Shown here one piece after another: positions 34,099 to 42,391 of a stretch of DNA of 48,320 nucleotides (positions within the stretch are counted from its first letter, which is position 1; the number at the start of each line of letters is the position of its first letter). The notes under the pieces were generated by a model. The model saw nothing but the letters and a program-made list of their open reading frames with translations, ran no database searches and was not told the origin of the DNA. Source of the DNA: Methylococcus sp. (lineage in GTDB: Bacteria; Pseudomonadota; Gammaproteobacteria; Methylococcales; Methylococcaceae); assembly GCA_007280285.1 (NCBI GenBank), contig QYQA01000005.1, forward strand, positions 1 through 48,320, written 5' to 3'. Made by a program: the position numbers and the translations under genes.

Positions 34099-35070
34099 GT
34101 GACCAAACCCAAGGTGTTCTTGACGCGGCGTTGGCCTTTAGCCTGTGAAAAAAGGCTTCTGGACCATTTTGATGTCACTTTGAACGAGGATAATCACCCG
34201 TTGACGCCCGCCGAACTCAAGGCGGCGCTGCGCGACTATGATGCCGTGCTGCCCACCGTCTCTGACGCCCTGCCTCAAGAAGTTCTTTCCGTAGAGCCTC
34301 TTCGCTGCCGAATGCTGGGAAATTTTGGCGTCGGCTTCAACCATATCGACATCGAGACCGCGAAAGCGCGCGCCATTACCGTCACCAATACCCCCGATGT
34401 CCTGACCGAATGTACAGCCGATATAGCCATGCTTCTGCTCCTCATGGCCGCCCGTCGAGCGAGCGAGGGGGAACGATTGGTGCGTTCGGGGCAATGGGCC
34501 GGATGGCACCCCAATCATCTTCTGGGTACTCAGGTCACCGGGAAGACCCTAGGGCTCGTCGGATTCGGTCGAATAGCAAAAGCCATGGCGACCAAAGCCC
34601 ATTTTGGGTTCGGCATGCCTATCCTGGTGTATGCACCACGCCCCGTGCCCATCGCTGATCTTGAGCGCTTCGGCGCCCGTCAAATGGAGAGCCTCGAAGC
34701 ACTCCTTGAATCCTCGGATATCGTCAGTCTCCATTGCCCTGGCAGCGCTGCGAATCGTCATCTGATCAATGCAGAACGACTGGCCATGATGAAGCCTGAG
34801 GCTATCTTGATCAACACCGCACGGGGTGACCTTATCGATAGTCAGGCTTTGATTGAGGCACTTCGGCATCGTCATCTGGCGGCTGCGGGCCTTGATGTCT
34901 ATGAGGGTGAGCCACGACTTGATCCTGACTTTCTAACCCTCGACAACGTCGCCCTCCTCCCCCATCTCGGCAGCGCGACCCTGGAAACACGGACCGCGAT
35001 GGGGATGAAGGTGATTGACAACCTTGAAGCGTTTTTCAAAGGGGCAATCCCGACTAACCGAGTGGCCTAG
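34099..35070 (+). CDS. hprA: D-2-hydroxyacid dehydrogenase, probable hydroxypyruvate/glyoxylate reductase
   Basis: A 323-residue NAD(P)-dependent dehydrogenase. The nucleotide site is 'GLVGFGRIAKAMA' (152-164). The catalytic residues of the family are present: R242 ('INTARGDLID'), E271 ('DVYEGEP') and H289 ('LLPHLGSAT'). The substrate-loop region is 'NFGVGFNHID'. GGAGG lies five bases before the GTG at 34099, so I take this start over the much longer open frame from 33949, which overlaps sgaA. Its place between sgaA and a glycerate kinase argues for reduction of hydroxypyruvate to D-glycerate. Confidence 0.9.
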   Translation: MTKPKVFLTRRWPLACEKRLLDHFDVTLNEDNHPLTPAELKAALRDYDAVLPTVSDALPQEVLSVEPLRCRMLGNFGVGFNHIDIETAKARAITVTNTPDVLTECTADIAMLLLLMAARRASEGERLVRSGQWAGWHPNHLLGTQVTGKTLGLVGFGRIAKAMATKAHFGFGMPILVYAPRPVPIADLERFGARQMESLEALLESSDIVSLHCPGSAANRHLINAERLAMMKPEAILINTARGDLIDSQALIEALRHRHLAAAGLDVYEGEPRLDPDFLTLDNVALLPHLGSATLETRTAMGMKVIDNLEAFFKGAIPTNRVA

Positions 35071-35076
35071 ATCAAC

Positions 35077-36048
35077 ATGACAACGCCTGATGAGAGGCAT
35101 AGTCAGCGCATAAGCTCACCCTTTGAAGCCCGCTGGGAGAAGATTCGGGAGCCTTTCACGCTCGCGATGACCCCCCACCGGCTGTCCTCGGATGCCCTCT
35201 TTAATCTCGGCGCAACGGCCATCGGCCTTGCCACCTGGCTTCAACAAAAAACCACTAAAACCCCCTTTTTCTTAGGGCTCAATGGTCCCCAAGGATCCGG
35301 TAAAACGACGCTTGCCGCGGCGCTGTCATGGGTCCTTGAACACCAAGATGGGCGCCGCTGCGCCGTCCTTTCTCTCGATGATCTTTATAAGACACGCGCC
35401 GAAAGAGCGGTTATGGCGGCAACTATCCACCCTCTTTTGATCACCAGGGGGGTTCCCGGCACCCACGATGTCCACCTTGGCCTTCGCGTGTTTGATCAAC
35501 TGATGGCTGCAACAGCTCACAGCGAAACCCCTTTGCCACAGTTCGACAAGCACCGAGATGATCGCTCACCAGCCAAGGATTGGCCGCGCTTTAAAGGGAG
35601 GCCCGATATCGTTATTTTCGAAGGCTGGTTCGTGGGCGCCTATCCTCAAAACCTATCGGCATTGGATTCACCGGTCAATGACCTTGAAGCCCTGGAGGAT
35701 TCAAAAGGCGATTGGCGCCGTTATGCGAATGACGCCTTGGCAAGGGACTACCCGCCCCTTTTTGAGCGCCTTAACGCTCTCATTGTTCTTGTTATTCCGG
35801 CCTTCGACAAGGTGTTCGAATGGCGCTTATTGCAGGAACAAAAACTCAAGGACATGGCACTTCAAGACCCAAGGGGTGTCATGGATGTAGGGGCCATGAA
35901 CCGGTTCATTCAGCATTTCGAACGACTCACCCGCCATACCCAGCGGACCCTTAAAGAATCCGCTGACATCATTCTCGAGCTGGATACCCAGCACAGAATC
36001 ACCCAGACATCGCTCAACCGCCTCAACGAAGGCAATCCCTCCCGATAA
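35077..36048 (+). CDS. D-glycerate 3-kinase family protein
   Basis: A 323-residue P-loop kinase of the plant/yeast GLYK type, not the GarK/GlxK type. Walker A 'GLNGPQGSGKTTLA' is at 67-80, 'VLSLDDLYKTRAER' (96-109) the next strand, and 'LITRGVPGTHDV' and 'PQFDKHRDDRSP' follow. 'IVIFEGWFVGAYP' and 'WRLLQEQKLK' complete the family pattern. It would make 3-phosphoglycerate from D-glycerate. It starts six bases after hprA. This gene and its two neighbours make a complete conversion of serine plus glyoxylate to 3-phosphoglycerate and glycine. Confidence 0.88.
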   Translation: MTTPDERHSQRISSPFEARWEKIREPFTLAMTPHRLSSDALFNLGATAIGLATWLQQKTTKTPFFLGLNGPQGSGKTTLAAALSWVLEHQDGRRCAVLSLDDLYKTRAERAVMAATIHPLLITRGVPGTHDVHLGLRVFDQLMAATAHSETPLPQFDKHRDDRSPAKDWPRFKGRPDIVIFEGWFVGAYPQNLSALDSPVNDLEALEDSKGDWRRYANDALARDYPPLFERLNALIVLVIPAFDKVFEWRLLQEQKLKDMALQDPRGVMDVGAMNRFIQHFERLTRHTQRTLKESADIILELDTQHRITQTSLNRLNEGNPSR

Positions 36049-36053
36049 GCCCT

Positions 36054-36827
36054 CTAAGTCTTGATGCCCGTCCCCCGCCGCAAGAGCCAATAGGCCCAGA
36101 CCGCAAGGAAGACGACAACCCCTGCAATCACCGCCAGGGCTTCAAGAACGGGGATATCGGAGACCCCAATGAAGCCGTAGCGAAAGGCGTTCACCATATA
36201 GAGCACAGGATTACCAAGAGACACTTTTTGCCAGAACGGCGGCAACAGGTTAATTGAATAAAACACCCCGCCCAAATAAACGAGGGGGGTCAAAACGAAG
36301 TTGGGAACAATGGAAATAGCATCAAAACTGTTGGCGTAAACGGCATTGATAAAGCCCGCCAGTGCAAACAGCCCGGCAGTTAAGGTAAAGACGCTGACAA
36401 TCACCCAAGGATAGAGAAAACTGAGATCGGAGAAGAGCATACCGATCCCGGTCACCAGAGCCCCGACCGCAAGCCCCCTAAAAATACCGCCACCCACATA
36501 GCCTAAAAGGATCACTGAGGGGGGAACCGGCGCGGTGATCAGCTCCTCAATGTTTCTTTGAAATTTGGCGGAGTAAAAGGAAGCGACGACGTTGCTGTAG
36601 GCGTTAGTGATCACCGACATCAGGGCGACGCCCGGCACAATGTAATCCATATAGGATATGCCATCCATAGGACCAATTCGGCTCCCGATAAGATTGCCGA
36701 AGATCAGAAAATAGAGCGAGGTCGTCACCGCTGCCGGTAGGACGGTTTGCGGCCATATCCTCATGAAACGAAAAATTTCTTTGCTGAGGATGGTGTTAAA
36801 AGCGATCAGATGGCTTCTAGTGTACAT
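36054..36827 (-). CDS. yadH: ABC-2 type transporter permease YadH
   Basis: A 257-residue inner-membrane protein with about six helices. It is strikingly similar to E. coli YadH: 'LYFLIFGNLIGSRIG', 'IVPGVALMSVITNAY', 'AKFQRNIEELITAPVP' and 'VLTPLVYLGGVFYSINLLPPFWQ'. It should pair with an ATPase (YadG) to export an unknown substrate, but no ABC ATPase gene is in the window. There is no strong Shine-Dalgarno at 36827. It lies 22 bases downstream of gspB and converges on the glycerate kinase gene with a five-base gap. Confidence 0.92.
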   Translation of the reverse strand: MYTRSHLIAFNTILSKEIFRFMRIWPQTVLPAAVTTSLYFLIFGNLIGSRIGPMDGISYMDYIVPGVALMSVITNAYSNVVASFYSAKFQRNIEELITAPVPPSVILLGYVGGGIFRGLAVGALVTGIGMLFSDLSFLYPWVIVSVFTLTAGLFALAGFINAVYANSFDAISIVPNFVLTPLVYLGGVFYSINLLPPFWQKVSLGNPVLYMVNAFRYGFIGVSDIPVLEALAVIAGVVVFLAVWAYWLLRRGTGIKT

Positions 36828-36849
36828 ACAAGGGTTTAGTAAAAAATAC

Positions 36850-37650
36850 TCAGTAGCGTGGAATCATAAACTTTTGGCCATCGAGTTCTGCCACAAGATG
36901 CTCGGCTTCAATTTCGATCAGCAATAGACCGCCTGGAAGAAGATCCCCCACCTTAAGTTTTTTCAAATTGATGATAACGAAACGCTCCTCGGGACGTTCA
37001 GCATAAGCGAACATCGTAATCCTAAAGTCTGGGACTCGACTTTGAAAGTCAGCGGGTAAGTCACGAAGTGCCGGTGTACCAGGGCGTCGTCCCGGATGCG
37101 GTCGTGGAAGGCCGCTCTCTTGCTGCTCGTTGAAAGGGGCAGGCACTCCGGTCTCATTTTCGAGTTCACGGTCGATCTCCTCTTCATCCAACGGGGGGCG
37201 GCCTGGGGACCTCCCGATCGGAGGTGACAAGGGGATTGGGGCTCTCATGGCCTGGGGCGGCTCGCTCATAGGGGGCGCTGGAGGTGTCAACACAGAGGGT
37301 GAAATCGGCGGAGGAAGGTTGGGTTGCACCTCAAGGGGTAAAGGCGCTTTCACCGTGACCTCTCTTGAAGGGGGCTGGTCGCCTTTGAGTGCCGCCGTCG
37401 ACTCGGCCATGGTCGATGCCGGCAGAGAATGCTGCGCCCCGCCATCGATATTTTCGCCTGTCTTCTTTCCCTCACGATAAAGCCAAATTCCAAGGCCTGT
37501 GACATTCGACAACAGGAGGAAACCCACCAGCCAATAGACCCAACGAGGGGTCTTCGGGGGCGATTCTTGCGCAAGGCTTGGAAGACCTGGCACCTTGCCG
37601 GCTTGACGATCTCTTTCTGATTTTCGAAGGGCATCAAGGATAAAGGACAC
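36850..37650 (-). CDS. gspB: General secretion pathway protein B (GspB)
   Basis: A 266-residue single-span inner-membrane protein. The N-terminus 'MSFILDALRKSERDRQ' is the GspB signature, followed by a transmembrane helix at about 37-57. A long Pro-rich periplasmic linker (about 95-200) leads to a C-terminal T2SSB domain with 'KKLKVGDLLPGGLLLIEIEAEHLVAELDGQKF'. With GspA it helps the secretin of type II secretion assemble through the peptidoglycan. The gene starts four bases after gspA. No core gsp genes are in the window. Confidence 0.9.
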   Translation of the reverse strand: MSFILDALRKSERDRQAGKVPGLPSLAQESPPKTPRWVYWLVGFLLLSNVTGLGIWLYREGKKTGENIDGGAQHSLPASTMAESTAALKGDQPPSREVTVKAPLPLEVQPNLPPPISPSVLTPPAPPMSEPPQAMRAPIPLSPPIGRSPGRPPLDEEEIDRELENETGVPAPFNEQQESGLPRPHPGRRPGTPALRDLPADFQSRVPDFRITMFAYAERPEERFVIINLKKLKVGDLLPGGLLLIEIEAEHLVAELDGQKFMIPRY

Positions 37651-37654
37651 CGGA

Positions 37655-39343
37655 TTAGCCTCCCTGCGCCTTCGGATAGGTTGGAATCAACCTTGGAACG
37701 TCCGCATCGTAGCCATGACCTTCTATGCCCATCAGCGTCAGAACGCCAATAATCCCATCAGGCCGAAGCTCAAGTTCACGTTGGAAGGCCTTGACCTTCT
37801 GGACCAGGTCCTCGTCATAGATCACCGCGTGATCTGGGCTACCGATCACCCCTAACTGCTGCCGAATCCAAAGCACTAAAGGACTCGACATCATAGGTTT
37901 CAAAGACGCGAAGGCCTTCACCGGGGGTTTCCAAACCACCGTGGCACGCCCAGTCCAACGTGAGAGAACTGGAGCGACATGAAACGTTTTTGTCCCTTGG
38001 CCATCGCTGAAGACCGGCTGGCCATCGCTGACCCCTGAAAGGACGACAAACCGTCGGCTTCCATCGGCTTGAGTAAATTCGAGAGCGGCGGGAAGATTCA
38101 ATTGCAAAAGCTGCTGCCAGGCGATCTGTAGCGGCTGACACCGAAGCTCAAGGGACTTGAGCGACGCGCAAGGATCTGAGGACGCCGCAGGCAGCGTGAA
38201 ATGCCATGCCATGAGAAGACTCATGAGCGCCTCATGACGCCCCTGACCCGCCGTTGCCATCCAGTCGGCGAACTCATCGCCCTCAACGAATGGAGGATCT
38301 CCCGAAGCATCAGGCGCAGCTGTTCCCCCTGCAGGTCCTTCCTCCTGAAGTTGTGACGGTGACCTTGGCGGTTCAACGTTGCCTTTCATCGTCACGGGAT
38401 ACTCCTTCAGGAGACCCTTTAGCTTCTCGAAGAAGATCCCCTGAGGCTCCCTAGCGACAACAATCAAAAGTCCAAAGAGGGCGATCAACACCATCGCGAC
38501 AAATACCTTAGGCCAACGCTTTTGGGCGCGCACCCCCTTCCCGAGAAGCTCATAGCCTGCCCGTTTGGCTACGGCGCCATCCACCCGGTGGCGCCCCAAT
38601 GCGTAAGCACCCAGGAGTGAACGATCCGCGATCAGATTAATAAGCCTTGGGATACCCTTTGATCTTCGATAGATGGCCTTGACCGCCGCGCCTAAGAATA
38701 TGGGGTCTTGAACCCCGCCCACCCGAAGACGATGCACGAGATAATCTCTGGTTTCTTCAAACGACAACGGCAAGAGATGGAATCGAGCGGTGATTCGCTG
38801 CGATAACTGCCTCAGGTTTGGCCGATCCAGCACCTGATTTAATTCCGGTTGGCCCACCAGAATGATCTGCAGCAGTTTAGCTTGATCGGTTTCAAGATTC
38901 GTCAGAAGGCGGATCTGCTCGAGGACATCAAAGCGAAGATTCTGCGCCTCGTCAATAAGAACGATGATGCGTCGCCCTGCGGCATGGGCATCCAATAGAT
39001 AGCGATTGAGAGCATCGATCAGCTGTTTAAGGCTAGCCTTAGGCCCTTGATAGGCAATATGTAATTCATCACAGATGCCCGCCAGGAGCTCTCTAGAATT
39101 GAGCCTTGGATTAAAGATTAGGGCGAGTTCGACGTCTTCTGGCAATTGATCGAGGAGCGCACGGCACAGCGTAGTCTTACCCATACCGACCTCGCCACTT
39201 AAGACGACAAAGCCACCACCCACACTAATCCCATAAAGAAGATGGGCCAGCGCTTCCCGGTGCTTGGGGCTGAGATAAAGGTACCTTGGATTCGGCGCGA
39301 TCGAAAAAGGCGGCTCTCTCAGGGCAAAGTGGTGCGTGTACAT
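37655..39343 (-). CDS. gspA: GspA/ExeA-type AAA ATPase with peptidoglycan-binding domain
   Basis: A 562-residue inner-membrane ATPase. The N-terminal part 'MYTHHFALREPPFSIAPNPRY' is the ExeA family start. Walker A 'GEVGMGKTT' is at 50-58 and Walker B 'IIVLIDEAQ' at 126-134, with 'GQPELNQVLDRPNLRQLSQRI' after. One transmembrane helix lies at about 279-297, and a periplasmic part ends in a PG_binding_1 domain ('VKAFQRELELRPDGIIGVLTLMGI'). In Aeromonas ExeA-ExeB place the type II secretin in the outer membrane. The frame is intact. It leads the leftward gspA-gspB-yadH group. Confidence 0.93.
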   Translation of the reverse strand: MYTHHFALREPPFSIAPNPRYLYLSPKHREALAHLLYGISVGGGFVVLSGEVGMGKTTLCRALLDQLPEDVELALIFNPRLNSRELLAGICDELHIAYQGPKASLKQLIDALNRYLLDAHAAGRRIIVLIDEAQNLRFDVLEQIRLLTNLETDQAKLLQIILVGQPELNQVLDRPNLRQLSQRITARFHLLPLSFEETRDYLVHRLRVGGVQDPIFLGAAVKAIYRRSKGIPRLINLIADRSLLGAYALGRHRVDGAVAKRAGYELLGKGVRAQKRWPKVFVAMVLIALFGLLIVVAREPQGIFFEKLKGLLKEYPVTMKGNVEPPRSPSQLQEEGPAGGTAAPDASGDPPFVEGDEFADWMATAGQGRHEALMSLLMAWHFTLPAASSDPCASLKSLELRCQPLQIAWQQLLQLNLPAALEFTQADGSRRFVVLSGVSDGQPVFSDGQGTKTFHVAPVLSRWTGRATVVWKPPVKAFASLKPMMSSPLVLWIRQQLGVIGSPDHAVIYDEDLVQKVKAFQRELELRPDGIIGVLTLMGIEGHGYDADVPRLIPTYPKAQGG

Positions 39344-39441
39344 ACTAGGCGACTGCCCTCACCCATCCCTCGGAAGATCCTCTCCTTAGCACCCATCTTA
39401 CAGCGTGATAGGGAATGATCAGATCGACTGAAACCAACGAC

Positions 39442-39675
39442 TTAGTGCTTATGGCCACACATCGAAGATCCGCAACCGCCTCCAGTCATGGCGGGAGGAG
39501 ACTCCGAGGCCATCGACTTCATAGACGAGGTCTTGCCATGGACGGCGGGTGCTGATACGAGCTTTAAAACCTTGAGGCTTCCGCAGGAGGGACAGGCCGG
39601 TGCAGGCTCACTCATTTTGTGCAAGACAGTATAGCGATCGTCGCAGGCGCTGCATTGGTAATCGTAGGTGGGCAT
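39442..39675 (-). CDS. FmdB family zinc ribbon protein
   Basis: A 77-residue protein. 'MPTYDYQCSACDDRY' followed by 'CPSCGS' gives a CxxC...CxxC ribbon (C8, C11, C28, C31), the FmdB/CxxC_CxxC_SSSS type seen in most bacteria and named from a putative regulator in Methylophilus. The Gly/Cys/His C-terminus 'GGGCGSSMCGHKH' is another typical end. The function is unknown; zinc binding is inferred. It lies 42 bases downstream of hemJ. Confidence 0.9.
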   Translation of the reverse strand: MPTYDYQCSACDDRYTVLHKMSEPAPACPSCGSLKVLKLVSAPAVHGKTSSMKSMASESPPAMTGGGCGSSMCGHKH

Positions 39676-39717
39676 AAGGGTTGTCGTTCGAGAAGGTTAA
39701 AACGTTTGGGGTGAGGA

Positions 39718-40143
39718 TCAGAACGGTTTGACGGTCGCCAAGAGAACCATGGCAATCAGAAAAAGAACCGGAACTTCATTCATCCAGCGGAAGTAGACGT
39801 GGCTTCTAAGGTTTCGGTCATGCTTGAAATCCATGAGCCAGAACCCGCATTGAACGTGATAAAGGACCAGAAGGCACAAGAGGGTCAATTTAGCGTGCAT
39901 CCAACCCGCCCCACCATAAAGCTCCCACGCATATTGCACCAGCATGGTCACCCCAAAGATCAGGGTTAACAGCATCCCCGGGGTCATGATGCCCCAGTAA
40001 AGTTTCCGCTCCATGATCTTGAACCGTTCACGGCTGATGGCGTCTGCGGCCATCGCATGATAAACAAAGAGTCTTGGCAGGTAAAAAAGGCCTGCGAACC
40101 AGGTGACCATGAAGATCAGATGGAATGCCTTGAGCCACATCAT
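39718..40143 (-). CDS. hemJ: Protoporphyrinogen oxidase HemJ
   Basis: A 141-residue membrane protein with four transmembrane helices. 'MWLKAFHLIFMVTWFAGLFYLPRLFVYHA' (2-30, conserved H8 and the arginine) and 'WMHAKLTLLCLLVLYH' are diagnostic of the HemJ (UPF0093) family. It oxidises protoporphyrinogen IX to protoporphyrin IX near the end of heme synthesis. Bacteria with HemJ usually lack HemG or HemY. It is separated from the Tim44 gene upstream by a terminator, so it has its own promoter in the short gap after it. Confidence 0.93.
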   Translation of the reverse strand: MMWLKAFHLIFMVTWFAGLFYLPRLFVYHAMAADAISRERFKIMERKLYWGIMTPGMLLTLIFGVTMLVQYAWELYGGAGWMHAKLTLLCLLVLYHVQCGFWLMDFKHDRNLRSHVYFRWMNEVPVLFLIAMVLLATVKPF

Positions 40144-40184
40144 CAGGAGATCCTCACGCGGTTAAACGACCTTTATCAACATAG

Positions 40185-40211
40185 AAAAAACCGGACCCAT
40201 AGCGGGTCCGG
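40185..40211 (-). terminator. Intrinsic terminator after the Tim44-domain gene
   Basis: Six A (40185-40190), CCGGACCC at 40191-40198, a 5-base loop and GGGTCCGG at 40204-40211. On the minus strand it lies 24 bases past the Tim44-domain gene and ends in TTTTTT, a good intrinsic terminator. It would insulate hemJ from read-through. Confidence 0.88.
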
Positions 40212-40234
40212 GTCCAACAAGCGCGATTCAGTGC

Positions 40235-41203
40235 TTAGTCTTCAAGTTGCTGAATGCCGTCGAGGAACCACGTTGGCTGCCGGCTCGCCCGGGTGCGGGT
40301 GAAATGCCACACTTCACGAACCTGTTCCGGCCGCCCATCGAGATCTTCACGCATCATCACGTCAAAGAGGACCGTGACTTCTCTCTGCGGGCCCACATCA
40401 CGGACTTCCAAAATTTCGGCATCGACCTTCAAAAGATCCGTCTGATTGGGCGCTGCACCACGGGATCTGATCTGATCTTGAAGCTCACCAAAGACCTTGT
40501 CCGTCGTCAAAGACCGAAGTTCAGCAAGGTCTGCATCATCCCAAGCCTTTTGCATCATCCCATAGGCGGCCTTGGCGCCTAAAAGGAACCCCGCCACATC
40601 GAAATCGGCGGGCATCACCGGCGCTTGCTGATTCGATGCCCCACCAACGCCTGCTGGCGTCTTTGAAAGGAGATCGGTATTAAAGCCAGGGCCCTGGGCG
40701 GCATCTTGCGCCTCTCGGTGGTAGACCCCACCATGATCAGAATTCGCTGCAGCACCGCCTAAGATCCCTCCGGAGGCAGGTGAGACTGAGCCGTTCCGAC
40801 GCGCGGCCAGGAGTTTCATAAGGAGGAAGGCGATCCCTGCAAACACCAAAATATCCATGAAATTGATATTTTCGAAGCCGCCGCCCATGAACATGGCCCC
40901 GAGAAGGCCACCAAGCATCATCCCTCCGAGAAACCGTCCAAAACCACCGCGCTGGGACATGGCATCGCGGATACCTTGATTTTTCTGTTGCGCTGGCGAC
41001 ATGGCAGGCTGGCCTTGAGCGCCAGGTCGGTTCATTCCGGAACCCATAGGGCTCTGATTCCGCTGGTATGGGGTACTGTAGGAAGGCCGGCTACCAAAAG
41101 ACTTGCCGCCGCCCATGCGGGCTGCGCCGGCATCGCCGATACTCACTCCAATAAGACCCAGACAAAGCACCAAGCTCAAAAACAATTCAATTTTTCGGTT
41201 CAT
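40235..41203 (-). CDS. Tim44-like domain membrane protein
   Basis: A 322-residue protein with a signal peptide or first helix (1-27, ending GDAGAA), then a Gly/Met/Gln-rich segment. Two hydrophobic segments lie near 87-106 ('FGRFLGGMMLGGLLGAMFMG') and 113-133. The C-terminal Tim44/MRP-L45 domain is from about residue 205: 'FLLGAKAAYGMMQKAWDDADLAELRSLTTDKVFGELQDQI', and 'REVWHFTRTRASRQPTWFLDGIQ' ends it. Bacterial members of this family (e.g. TimA) are membrane-associated with unclear roles. It diverges from the BI-1 gene. Confidence 0.88.
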   Translation of the reverse strand: MNRKIELFLSLVLCLGLIGVSIGDAGAARMGGGKSFGSRPSYSTPYQRNQSPMGSGMNRPGAQGQPAMSPAQQKNQGIRDAMSQRGGFGRFLGGMMLGGLLGAMFMGGGFENINFMDILVFAGIAFLLMKLLAARRNGSVSPASGGILGGAAANSDHGGVYHREAQDAAQGPGFNTDLLSKTPAGVGGASNQQAPVMPADFDVAGFLLGAKAAYGMMQKAWDDADLAELRSLTTDKVFGELQDQIRSRGAAPNQTDLLKVDAEILEVRDVGPQREVTVLFDVMMREDLDGRPEQVREVWHFTRTRASRQPTWFLDGIQQLED

Positions 41204-41419
41204 GATCTAAAAATCTCTGTTTCAGGAAGAACATCCAGTAACATGGGGTTAAGGACCCGTCCTTTCAACCCCGCCGTTTTGACCCTGTTTGAAGCCTCGA
41301 AGTTTCATCTCTTTGATGAAAACGCCTCACTAACCGGGCTCAAATAACGATTGCAGCAAACTACTGTACCATTCCCTTGTCGAATTATCTGGTACTCCTG
41401 CTCTATAAAGAGGTCATCA

Positions 41420-42097
41420 ATGAATACGTCACAAACCATTAGCCAACGCCGTCCGGCTCAAGGCCTCCTGGCCACGCATAAGGTGTTAAGAAACACTTAT
41501 GCTTTGCTGTCGATGACGCTCATGTTCTCAGCGGCTTGCGCCTACGCGAGCATGCTGCTCGAACTCCCCCACCCCGGCCTGTTAATCACCCTGGGCGGAT
41601 ATTTTGGGCTGTTCTTCCTAGTCAACCGCTTCCGGAACAGCGCCTGGGGGCTCGTGTGCCTTTTTGCCTTAACGGGTTTCATGGGCATGACCCTCGGACC
41701 CATTTTAAACGCCTATATCGGACATTACGCCAATGGCGCGCAATTGGTCCTGATGTCGCTCGGAGGCACGGGCATCACCTTTGTTGGCCTTTCAGCTTAT
41801 GCCCTGATCAGCCGTAAAGACTTTGGATTCATGGGCGGCATGCTCAGCGCCGGCATTCTGGTGGCTTTTATTGCAAGCCTTGCCGTGGCCTTTATTCCAG
41901 GCCTTGAGGGGGGATCCGTGGCCATTGCCGCCCTGTTTGTCCTCTTGATGGCCGGGCTCATCCTCTTTGAAACCAGCCAGATCATCCATGGCGGCGAAAC
42001 CAATTACATTCTCGCGACCTTGGGCCTCTATGTGACGATCTACAATCTTTTCACCAGTCTCCTGCAGATCTTCGGCGTCCTCGAGCGCGATGACTAA
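41420..42097 (+). CDS. Bax inhibitor-1 family membrane protein (YccA-like)
   Basis: A 225-residue inner-membrane protein with seven hydrophobic helices. 'KVLRNTYALLSMTLMFSAACAY' (about 22-43) and the closing 'ETSQIIHGGETNYILATLGLYVTIYNLFTSLLQI' are YccA/BI-1 signatures. E. coli YccA modulates the FtsH protease. The open frame starts at 41351 (TTG), but ATG 41420 has AAAGAGG six bases upstream and gives the family start. A strong hairpin follows it. Confidence 0.92.
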   Translation: MNTSQTISQRRPAQGLLATHKVLRNTYALLSMTLMFSAACAYASMLLELPHPGLLITLGGYFGLFFLVNRFRNSAWGLVCLFALTGFMGMTLGPILNAYIGHYANGAQLVLMSLGGTGITFVGLSAYALISRKDFGFMGGMLSAGILVAFIASLAVAFIPGLEGGSVAIAALFVLLMAGLILFETSQIIHGGETNYILATLGLYVTIYNLFTSLLQIFGVLERDD

Positions 42098-42201
42098 ATG
42101 GGTTTTTCCCAATTTAGAGCTTGGTCAACGGATAGCATTCGCTTGGACGGCATCCAGTACCCCACAGATTCAGGGTTTCTAAACCACGGGGGGGATGGGT
42201 T

Positions 42202-42236
42202 TAAAGGGCTTAAGAGGACCTTCTTCTTAAGCCCTT
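42202..42236 (+). terminator. Hairpin terminator after the BI-1 family gene
   Basis: A perfect 13-bp inverted repeat AAAGGGCTTAAGA at 42202-42214 with TCTTAAGCCCTTT at 42224-42236, and a 9-base loop. It ends in TTTTATTTA. It lies about 105 bases after the BI-1 gene and before hldE. The 100 bases between the gene and the hairpin hold nothing else that I can identify. Confidence 0.8.
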
Positions 42237-42391
42237 TTATTTACTGAATGTTCAAAAGACGGCCAGTTTTAAGGGGTGTTAAACCAGGATCTCATGCCTT
42301 TTTTAGCACCACAAGCCCAACTAAAACGGGTCCTTAAAGCCTGTGGGCATCCCACGCCTGTGCTATTCTTTATGCTCGATTGTCCGCCGAC

